Positions 7,084 to 12,067 of a stretch of 12,067 nucleotides of DNA are shown here, in pieces. The notes beneath the pieces are model-generated. The model worked only from the letters and a program-made list of their open reading frames with translations. It did no database searches and was not told the origin of the DNA. The first letter of the stretch is position 1. Every line of letters starts with the position of its first letter. Where the stretch lies: contig CAKKPR010000366.1 in NCBI GenBank assembly GCA_919901705.1, forward strand, positions 1 to 12,067. Direction: 5' to 3'. Made by a program: the position numbers and the translations under genes. Source of the DNA: Thermodesulfovibrionales bacterium. GTDB taxonomy: Bacteria > Nitrospirota > Thermodesulfovibrionia > Thermodesulfovibrionales > UBA1546.

Positions 7084-9125
7084 CCCTGAAATACCAGAAG
7101 TATAATGATAGTCACAAAAGAATATATAAGGTAAACCTGTATTCGTCCCTGCTGAAGCTTGCCGACCTTCCGCGATACCCAAAAACTCACTTCGATCACA
7201 GGCTTGTACAACCAGCCCCAGAAAAGATCTCTTATGCGAAGGTGGTAATGCAACTTTTTTGGAAAGGCCTTGTGCCCATATTGCGAAACCATTCTCACCT
7301 GTTCTTTTATACTGAAGAAAAAACCAAATATTCTGCGTATCGGCATAGAAAAAGATGTGGCATTATATTGCATTCTCTGGTTTATCTTTTCAAACCCGCA
7401 GTCCCAGATTGGCACCCTTTGTATAGCAGCAGGACGCACATGCAGAAAAATATATGCCAGAACCACAACTGCCATTATAAACAGAAAAACTATCGGGCCT
7501 GAGTAAGATGCCCTTTCGTGTGCAATGGGAGTAAGCCACATCCACCCGAGTCCTGTTGCTGAGGTTGCAATCTTGGCGCCTACCAACTGTTCGGATATCA
7601 CGTCCATCCACTCAATAAACAGAGTTGGCAAAACTCCAAGGCCAAGGCATGTTAAGGCAGCAAGCATCATCCCGATGCGCATTGGCCAGCCCACCTCATG
7701 GACATTGGGATTATGATGGCCGCGCCAGTGTCCTAAAAATGTTACCCCGAATGCCTTTACAAAACAGGCAGCAGCCAGAGCGCCTGTCAGCGCGAGCAGC
7801 GCTGCTCCCATAGGAATCAGCAGATTCAGCAATGGATTTGGTAAAGACGGCGAAAGCAAAAAAGCCTGAAAAGTGAGCCACTCTGATATAAAACCGTTAA
7901 ACGGCGGCAGGGCTGAGATAGAAATACAGCCGACAAGAAAAAAAGCAGCAGTCCATGGCATCTTGTGGATAAGGCCGCCCATCTCTTCCATATTACGTTC
8001 ATGCGTTGCATGAAGCACAGCGCCTGCGCCCATGAAAAGAAGCCCTTTGAACATGGCGTGGTTCATGGTATGAAAAAGCCCTGCTGTAAGGGCCAGTGCA
8101 GCCAACAATGGCATCTGAAAAGATGTGAATATCATTGATAGCCCGATACCTATAAGTATTATGCCGATATTCTCTACTGAGTGATATGCAAGAAGTCTTT
8201 TTAAGTCATGCTGCATTAAGGCATAAAGAACCCCCAGGACAGCAGACACCAGCCCGAATACCAAAACTATAGCACCCCACCACCATGGAAAGACCTTAAT
8301 AAGGTCAAAAGTTATCCTGACTATCCCGTATATTGCGGTCTTCAACATTACACCGCTCATCAAGGCAGATACATTTGACGGGGCAACAGGGTGCGCCTCG
8401 GGCAGCCAGACATGCAAAGGGATTACCCCGGCCTTTGCAGCAAAACCGAAAAAGGAAAGCAGAAAAGCAGCAGTTGCCCATCCCAATGGAAATCTTGTCG
8501 CGCGCATTGCATCAAACGTATAGCCGCTAAAACCCTGAAATCCGGTGGTTAAACCTGCCAGGACACCGAATGACAGAAGTATTGCAATAGCGCCGACATG
8601 GGCTACTATCATATAAAGAAAGGCCGCCCTTCTGTTTTCAATTTTTTCATCCTCAAACATCACCAGAAAATATGAAGCTGCAGCCATTACTTCCCATGAG
8701 ATAAGAAAAAATAAAGCATCGTCCGCAAGAACTACCATAAACATACCTGCGATAAACAGGCAATAAAATATAACAAGGGTTGTTATTGACCTGTGTCCTA
8801 GAAATCCTTTCACATACCCGAGAGAGTATATCGAGACAAAAAACGACAGCAATCCGATTACCGTAAGAAAAAAACCTGACAATGGGTCCAGCCTGAGATG
8901 AAACAGGAGGTCAGGAAGGCCTATGGGCAGAATAATCTGATTGGTAAGGCCTTTCCCTACAGTCCAGCCTCCGGCCGCAACCATAAGGAGCGAAGCGATT
9001 GCTGTCATGGAAAAACTGATAGTAATTAAAAATTTCTGGTACCGGTTAAATAAAAAAGCCAATACTGCGATAAGGAAAAGCAGCAGAATTGAAGACAATG
9101 CAATGTCTATCGGCAAAAAAATCAC
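7080..9125 (-). CDS. hyfB: HyfB-like antiporter-type membrane subunit
   Basis: A 681-residue NuoL-like membrane protein with about 16 helices in the HyfB/HycC form. Ion-path residues are present: E145 in LISWEVMAAASY, K231 in FAAKAGVIPLHVWLPEAHP, K309 in MQHDLKRLLAYHSVENIG and K360 in HAMFKGLLFMGAG. The C-terminal extension carries the HyfB hallmark VPIWDCGFEK (571-580), followed by an MQYNATSFSMPIRRIFG-type segment (about 585-601) and a final helix. Known relatives conduct protons or sodium in response to redox change. The start is GTG at 9125, overlapping the stop of the regulator gene by 4 bp (GTGA), with AAGGTG upstream. The regulator and the structural genes therefore share one transcript and coupled translation. 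Confidence 0.92.
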   Translation of the reverse strand: MIFLPIDIALSSILLLFLIAVLAFLFNRYQKFLITISFSMTAIASLLMVAAGGWTVGKGLTNQIILPIGLPDLLFHLRLDPLSGFFLTVIGLLSFFVSIYSLGYVKGFLGHRSITTLVIFYCLFIAGMFMVVLADDALFFLISWEVMAAASYFLVMFEDEKIENRRAAFLYMIVAHVGAIAILLSFGVLAGLTTGFQGFSGYTFDAMRATRFPLGWATAAFLLSFFGFAAKAGVIPLHVWLPEAHPVAPSNVSALMSGVMLKTAIYGIVRITFDLIKVFPWWWGAIVLVFGLVSAVLGVLYALMQHDLKRLLAYHSVENIGIILIGIGLSMIFTSFQMPLLAALALTAGLFHTMNHAMFKGLLFMGAGAVLHATHERNMEEMGGLIHKMPWTAAFFLVGCISISALPPFNGFISEWLTFQAFLLSPSLPNPLLNLLIPMGAALLALTGALAAACFVKAFGVTFLGHWRGHHNPNVHEVGWPMRIGMMLAALTCLGLGVLPTLFIEWMDVISEQLVGAKIATSATGLGWMWLTPIAHERASYSGPIVFLFIMAVVVLAYIFLHVRPAAIQRVPIWDCGFEKINQRMQYNATSFSMPIRRIFGFFFSIKEQVRMVSQYGHKAFPKKLHYHLRIRDLFWGWLYKPVIEVSFWVSRKVGKLQQGRIQVYLIYSFVTIIILLVFQG

Positions 9126-9814
9126 TTTTCAGTCACCTTGAATAACTCGGCCTCCCGGCGCGCAAAAACCTCATAGAGCTTATCTGCAGGAGAAAAGTTT
9201 TTTACAGCAGATATTATTTCTTCATCCTTCAATAGCCTTGAGAGCTTAGCGAGTATCCTCAAATAACGCCTCTCATTTCTTGGAAATATAAAAAAAAGTG
9301 TATCAACATCATCATTGTCCAGAGCGCCAAAAGGTATGGGCTTGTCAAGATAACAAAGCGCAATCGAAGAAAACCTTGATGCAAATTCCTTGAAAGGCAT
9401 CGGGTGCGGAAAAGCGATTCCGTGCCCGACAGCAGTGGAGCATAACTTCTCCCTTTCCATAATGGCATTAAATAGTTTTCTTATATCCATTTGAGGAACT
9501 TCTTCTTTGATGAGAGCAAGGCTGGATGATATGGCATCTTCTTTCGTATTAGCAGCGACATTATAGTAAATGCCGCCGCGCCTGAGAAATTCTGATACAG
9601 AGATTGACTCTTCATCTGCCAAAGAAGAGGTCCTCGTCGGAACATGGGCCGGGATATCCCTTGTATCTTCTATCCAGGATGCAATCTCTCCCCTGTCAAA
9701 ACGCCACTGGCCGCCAACCCTGAAACAGGGGATAGTCTCATTCTTTATCATCCTGTATATGGTCTTCTGGGATATGCTCAGCAGACCGGCAACATCCTTA
9801 ACCCGAAGGTTCAT
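9122..9814 (-). CDS. Excisionase-type HTH regulator fused to a PTS EIIA (PtsN-like) domain
   Basis: A 230-residue two-domain protein. Residues 1 to about 50 form a MerR/excisionase-type DNA-binding domain: RVKDVAGLLSISQKTIYRMI (4-23), then GGQWRFDRGEIASWI (34-48). Residues from about 70 to 220 form a type-2 EIIA domain like PtsN/EIIA-Ntr: CSTAVGHGIAFPHPMP (125-140), where H137 aligns with the phosphorylated histidine, then KPIPFGALDNDDVDTLFFIF (158-177) and a helical C-terminus. No sugar-transport PTS gene is nearby, so a regulatory role is more likely than transport. It is the first gene of the operon and overlaps hyfB by 4 bp. By inference it controls the complex and itself, possibly through phosphorylation of H137. 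Start: ATG at 9814 with AGGA about 4 nt upstream. Domain calls are firm; the signal sensed is unknown. Confidence 0.88.
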   Translation of the reverse strand: MNLRVKDVAGLLSISQKTIYRMIKNETIPCFRVGGQWRFDRGEIASWIEDTRDIPAHVPTRTSSLADEESISVSEFLRRGGIYYNVAANTKEDAISSSLALIKEEVPQMDIRKLFNAIMEREKLCSTAVGHGIAFPHPMPFKEFASRFSSIALCYLDKPIPFGALDNDDVDTLFFIFPRNERRYLRILAKLSRLLKDEEIISAVKNFSPADKLYEVFARREAELFKVTEK

Positions 9815-9815
9815 A

Positions 9816-9861
9816 TTGTCCTTTTTTGTCCGGTTTTGTACAAAATTGGTTTAAATTGTAT
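9816..9861. repeat. Five TTG-core repeats phased at exactly 10 bp
   Basis: Read on the plus strand, TTGTCC starts at 9816 and again at 9826, TTGTAC at 9836, TTGGTT at 9846 and TTGTAT at 9856. The TTG core thus recurs five times at one helical turn, across the leader and both divergent promoters. TTAGTT at 9866 continues the phase in degenerate form. Such helical phasing suggests side-by-side binding of a small HTH protein, for which the adjacent excisionase-type regulator is the obvious candidate. The period is directly seen; the function is inferred, and AT-rich chance is possible. Confidence 0.45.
9834..9845. promoter_or_regulatory. Perfect 12-bp palindrome, operator candidate
   Basis: TTTTGTACAAAA reads the same on both strands. 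It lies just downstream of the expected transcription start of the leftward operon and covers the -35 box of the rightward promoter, so a bound protein could affect both. It may be a separate operator or part of the 10-bp phased repeat series. Confidence 0.4.
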
Positions 9862-9864
9862 AAT
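9836..9864 (+). promoter_or_regulatory. Candidate promoter for the DUF362 gene
   Basis: A weak -35 (TTGTAC, 9836-9841) and a perfect -10 (TATAAT, 9859-9864) are separated by 17 bp. The predicted start is near 9871, giving a leader of about 60 nt before the ATG at 9931. The Shine-Dalgarno sequence there is poor. Confidence 0.5.
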
Positions 9865-9884
9865 TTTAGTTTGCGGATTGTCAA
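9855..9884 (-). promoter_or_regulatory. Candidate promoter of the regulator-hyf-rlmI operon
   Basis: On the minus strand a perfect TTGACA (9884-9879) is followed by TATACA (9862-9857) after 16 bp, or by TACAAT (9860-9855) after 18 bp. Its -10 overlaps the -10 of the rightward promoter, so the two promoters cannot easily be occupied at once. The predicted leader is about 35 nt. Confidence 0.5.
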
Positions 9885-9930
9885 GAAAAAGATTGCTAAA
9901 AAAATATTCAATATATCAAGATAAAAAATC

Positions 9931-11037
9931 ATGTCCATAGTCATCATTAAAAAATCTACTTACAATTACGACATCCTCAGGCCGCGGGTCTTTGAGATAA
10001 TGGATGCCCTTGGCGGAGACCTGATCAAAAAAAACAGCCATGTTGTGATAAAGCCAAATCTTCTTGCGCCGGCGCCGCCTGATAAAGCAATAGTCACCCA
10101 TCCGCTGGTTATAAGAGCAGCAGCCGAATACGTGCTTGAAAAAGGAGCAAAGCCGCAGATTTCAGACAGCAGCGCTATGGGCTCTTTTCAAAAAGTGCTC
10201 TCAGAGAGCGGAATAAAAGATGCTCTCAAAGGACTTGATGTTGAATACAGGGAATTTAAGACCTCTTTAAAGATTGACGTTGGAGAACCCTTTGGAAAAA
10301 TAGAGATTGCTGAAGATGCGCTCAAGGCAGACTTTCTGATAAACCTCCCGAAATTTAAAACTCACATGCAGATGCTTCTGACACTCGGAGTAAAAAACCT
10401 GTTCGGGTGTATTGTTGGAATAAGGAAACCGGAATGGCATTTCAGGACAGGAGTTGACAGGGAGATGTTCGCAAAGTTGCTGGTTAATATCTATAAGGCT
10501 GTAAGCCCGGCCATGACAATTATTGACGCTATACTGGCAATGGAAGGTCAGGGGCCGGGCAGGCGCGGCACACCCAAACACCTCGGGGTGCTTATGGGCA
10601 GCAGGGATGGCATTGCGCTTGATATTGCAGCCTGCAAAATGCTGGGAATACAACCGGATAAATTATTGACCAACAAGCTGGCTAAAGATATGGGTTTTAC
10701 TAATGAAGCAATAGAGATTGAGGGAGATTTTCAGGAGATAAAGCATTTTAAAATGCCGGATATAACTCCGCTTGTTTTTGGCCCGCAAAAACTTCATAGG
10801 CTGATGAGAAAACATCTGGTTCAGAGGCCTGTGTGTGATGCTTCAATATGCAGGCTGTGCGGAGAATGCTGGAAATACTGCCCTGCGCAGGCGATAACCC
10901 GCGGAAGAAAAAACTTGAACTTTGATTACGACAAGTGCATAAGATGTTACTGCTGCATAGAGGTATGTCCCCATGCTGCCCTCCACGCAAAGGAAACTAT
11001 AACCGGCAAAGTGCTAAGAAAAGTTATAAAGAGATAA
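9931..11037 (+). CDS. DUF362 protein with C-terminal 2x[4Fe-4S] ferredoxin domain
   Basis: A 368-residue cytoplasmic protein. Residues 1 to about 290 are a DUF362 domain: VVIKPNLLAPAPPDKAIVTHP (the 38-58 region), then SDSSAMGS (78-85), NLPKFKTHMQMLLTLGVKNLFGC (the 138-160 region) and IIDAILAMEGQGPGRRG (197-213). Two ferredoxin motifs follow: C307-x2-C310-x2-C313-x3-C317-P and C336-x2-C339-x2-C342-x3-C346-P, enough for two [4Fe-4S] clusters. DUF362 proteins are common in anaerobes and their reaction is not established. It is transcribed away from the regulator-hyf operon from a shared 116-bp control region. The complex encoded opposite has no ferredoxin-type subunit, so an electron-transfer or assembly role beside it is possible, but this is inference. 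The ATG at 9931 lacks a good Shine-Dalgarno sequence. The stop is at 11035-11037. Confidence 0.88.
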   Translation: MSIVIIKKSTYNYDILRPRVFEIMDALGGDLIKKNSHVVIKPNLLAPAPPDKAIVTHPLVIRAAAEYVLEKGAKPQISDSSAMGSFQKVLSESGIKDALKGLDVEYREFKTSLKIDVGEPFGKIEIAEDALKADFLINLPKFKTHMQMLLTLGVKNLFGCIVGIRKPEWHFRTGVDREMFAKLLVNIYKAVSPAMTIIDAILAMEGQGPGRRGTPKHLGVLMGSRDGIALDIAACKMLGIQPDKLLTNKLAKDMGFTNEAIEIEGDFQEIKHFKMPDITPLVFGPQKLHRLMRKHLVQRPVCDASICRLCGECWKYCPAQAITRGRKNLNFDYDKCIRCYCCIEVCPHAALHAKETITGKVLRKVIKR

Positions 11038-11082
11038 CACTCCGCGCATCCTTCCTTTACTGTTGAAAAATACAAATGAATC

Positions 11083-11104
11083 ACCCCGCAGCAAGCTATG
11101 GGGT
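11083..11104. repeat. Hairpin ACCCCGCAGCAAGCTATGGGGT
   Basis: ACCCC (11083-11087) pairs with GGGGT (11100-11104), and AGC/GCT pair further in around a two-base loop, with one G-T pair and one mismatch. It lies 46 bp past the DUF362 stop and is followed by ATCTTAAAG, not a U-run, so it is a poor terminator. A degenerate relative lies at 11262-11281. Confidence 0.5.
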
Positions 11105-11132
11105 ATCTTAAAGTTGAATTTATGTTATTTGT

Positions 11133-11249
11133 TGTCATTCCCGCAGAGCTTGTCCCGACTTGTTCGGGATCACGGGAATCCTTCTTAAAGAAAAAGAAAG
11201 ATTCTCGCCCCGGCGAGTCGCCGAGGAGACTGGACAAGCCAGAATGACA
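11133..11249. repeat. Palindromic intergenic element with TGTCATTC ends (MITE- or REP-like)
   Basis: The element has exact 8-bp inverted ends, TGTCATTC (11133-11140) and GAATGACA (11242-11249). GCTTGTCC near the left end is mirrored by GGACAAGC near the right. Inside are nested hairpins: ATTCCCG (11138-11144) with CGGGAAT (11173-11179), TCCCGA (11153-11158) with TCGGGA (11164-11169), and a GC-rich palindrome cluster at 11204-11223. No coding sequence is present. It looks like a non-autonomous or structural repeat; its copy number elsewhere cannot be judged from one window. Confidence 0.65.
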
Positions 11250-11261
11250 GAAATATGGTAA

Positions 11262-11281
11262 CCCTTTAGCAAGCTACAGAG
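11262..11281. repeat. Degenerate hairpin CCCTTTAGCAAGCTACAGAG
   Basis: It shares the AGCAAGCT core and the inverted layout of the hairpin at 11083-11104 but with more mismatches. The pair flanks the TGTCATTC element. Confidence 0.35.
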
Positions 11282-11287
11282 AAATAA

Positions 11288-11316
11288 TTGCCATAACAAT
11301 TGATATGCCTTATAAT
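11288..11316 (+). promoter_or_regulatory. Sigma70-type promoter of the downstream gene
   Basis: TTGCCA (11288-11293, one mismatch to TTGACA) and a perfect TATAAT (11311-11316) are separated by exactly 17 bp. The predicted start is near 11323, leaving a short leader that contains the AGGAGG at 11337-11342. This also excludes the in-frame ATG at 11305 as the real start. Confidence 0.7.
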
Positions 11317-11346
11317 AACCCATTGTATTTTCATAGAGGAGGCGGA

Positions 11347-12045
11347 ATGGAAAATCCCATTAAGATAACTTATTCTTTTAAATTTTCAGAAGGCGCAAAC
11401 AGGATATTCAATATCCTTCTTGACAGGCAGACACTTGCTTTTCTCTCCGAGAAAAAATCCGACCCTCCTTTGTGGGCGAAACTCAATCATAACAAATGCT
11501 CAAACTGCTCTCTGGATGAGCACTCGAATAAATATTGTCCTGTTGCTCTTAACCTCGCAGACATTGCAGAAGGATTCAAAGATTTCTTTGCCTATGAGAA
11601 TGTAAGCGTCACTGTTACAACAGAGGACAGAACCTATTCAAAAGACACTACAATCCAGCAGGGGCTGAGCGCCTTAATAGGCATTATTATGACAACAAGC
11701 GGCTGTCCTGTTATGGAACGACTTAAACCAATGGTGAGATTTCATCTCCCGTTTGCGTCGCTCACAGAAACAATCTTCAGAATGGTTTCGATGTATCTCA
11801 TGGCACAGTATTTTTTGAATCAGGAAGGCAGGGCTGCTAACTGGAAATTAACAGGACTCGATAATATTTATGCCGAGGTCGGACAGGTAAACAGGGACTT
11901 TGCGCAAAGGCTTGCTGATGCAGCTAAAAAAGATGCTAATGTAAATGCCCTTGTCAACCTCGATTGTTTGGCCACTATGGTGCCCCTGGCAGCGGAAGAG
12001 ACTCTCAATGAGATTAAATCTTATTTCTCAGCCCACCTGAAATAA
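11347..12045 (+). CDS. Conserved cysteine-containing protein of unknown function (probably DUF6901 family)
   Basis: A 232-residue soluble protein. I recognise the overall pattern as the family I recall as DUF6901, but cannot confirm the name without a search. Residues 5-35 look like a strand-rich opening (IKITYSFKF, then FNILLDRQTLAFL). A cysteine cluster follows, C51-x2-C54-x9-C64-P, which could bind a metal. Two further cysteines are C120 (TTSGCPVM) and C207 (NLDCLA). The C-terminal two thirds are mainly helical, with no signal peptide or clear membrane helix. The ATG at 11347 has AGGAGG 4 nt upstream and sits about 24 nt after the predicted transcription start. It has its own promoter and is separated from the DUF362 gene by repeats, so it is probably an independent unit. 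No catalytic role can be proposed. Confidence 0.8.
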   Translation: MENPIKITYSFKFSEGANRIFNILLDRQTLAFLSEKKSDPPLWAKLNHNKCSNCSLDEHSNKYCPVALNLADIAEGFKDFFAYENVSVTVTTEDRTYSKDTTIQQGLSALIGIIMTTSGCPVMERLKPMVRFHLPFASLTETIFRMVSMYLMAQYFLNQEGRAANWKLTGLDNIYAEVGQVNRDFAQRLADAAKKDANVNALVNLDCLATMVPLAAEETLNEIKSYFSAHLK

Positions 12046-12067
12046 ACCATGGTAAGGTTGACTACGC

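Larger units (their letters stand above)
11038..11346. other. Repeat-rich intergenic region
   Basis: These 309 bp between the DUF362 gene and the next gene hold no convincing reading frame. They contain two short hairpins with a shared GCAAGCT core, a larger palindromic element between them, and the promoter of the downstream gene. No U-tract terminator is visible after the DUF362 gene, so some read-through is possible. Confidence 0.7.

Noticed and set aside
7083..7182. Longer N-terminus for the hyfC-like gene starting at 7182
   Set aside because: The extra residues are encoded within hyfB, do not look like a membrane protein start, and the ATGA overlap at 7083 gives the usual family length.
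9122..9814. A sugar-specific PTS transport component
   Set aside because: The EIIA domain is fused to a DNA-binding domain and no EIIB, EIIC or sugar-metabolism gene is nearby.
9816..9861. Short CRISPR-like array or origin iterons
   Set aside because: The units are only 10 bp with no spacers, and no replication or Cas gene is near; binding sites for a regulator are more plausible.
11305..11346. Start of the last gene at 11305
   Set aside because: That ATG lies between the -35 and -10 boxes of the predicted promoter, while the ATG at 11347 has a perfect AGGAGG upstream.

Overview
The window looks like chromosomal DNA of an anaerobic or microaerophilic Gram-negative-type bacterium of moderate GC content. 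Nitrospirota or Desulfobacterota (former Deltaproteobacteria) seems most likely. That guess rests on gene content (a complex I-like/group 4 hydrogenase-like membrane complex, a DUF362 protein with ferredoxin clusters) and on intergenic repeats of the TGTCATTCCC.../...GCAATGACA type. No marker gene here settles the phylum.

Layout, left to right. (1) 2-569, minus strand: a type II toxin-antitoxin pair, Phd/YefM-type antitoxin followed by an overlapping ParE/RelE-type toxin. (2) 570-733: intergenic, with the TA promoter/operator, a hairpin and a dispersed-repeat remnant. (3) 734-9814, minus strand: one tightly packed operon transcribed leftwards. Its order is HTH-EIIA regulator, hyfB-like, hyfC-like, hyfE-like, hyfF-like, hyfG-like (large subunit), hyfI-like (small subunit), RlmI-type rRNA methyltransferase. 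Four junctions are 4-bp ATGA/GTGA overlaps and the other internal gaps are 1, 2 and 16 bp. (4) 9815-9930: a divergent control region with two overlapping promoters, a 12-bp palindrome and five TTG-core repeats at an exact 10-bp period. (5) 9931-11037, plus strand: a DUF362 protein ending in two [4Fe-4S] ferredoxin motifs. (6) 11038-11346: 309 bp of repeat-rich intergenic DNA plus a good promoter. (7) 11347-12045, plus strand: a cysteine-containing conserved protein of unknown function (probably the DUF6901 family).

The main point is that the hydrogenase-like complex is not a normal [NiFe] hydrogenase. The small subunit keeps the cysteines for its [4Fe-4S] cluster, and the antiporter-like and NuoH-like membrane subunits keep their conserved charged residues. 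The large subunit, however, has lost all four cysteines that bind the Ni-Fe centre: the CGIC position reads SGDT, and the C-terminal DPCxxC position reads NQSYSG. No ferredoxin-type (NuoI/HyfH-like) subunit, third antiporter (HyfD-like) or Hyp maturation gene is present. This fits the 'energy-converting hydrogenase-related' (Ehr) type of complex, a probable ion-translocating membrane module whose redox substrate is unknown. The HTH-EIIA protein at the head of the operon and the divergent DUF362-ferredoxin gene are the natural candidates for its regulator and for a partner protein; both links are inference from position.
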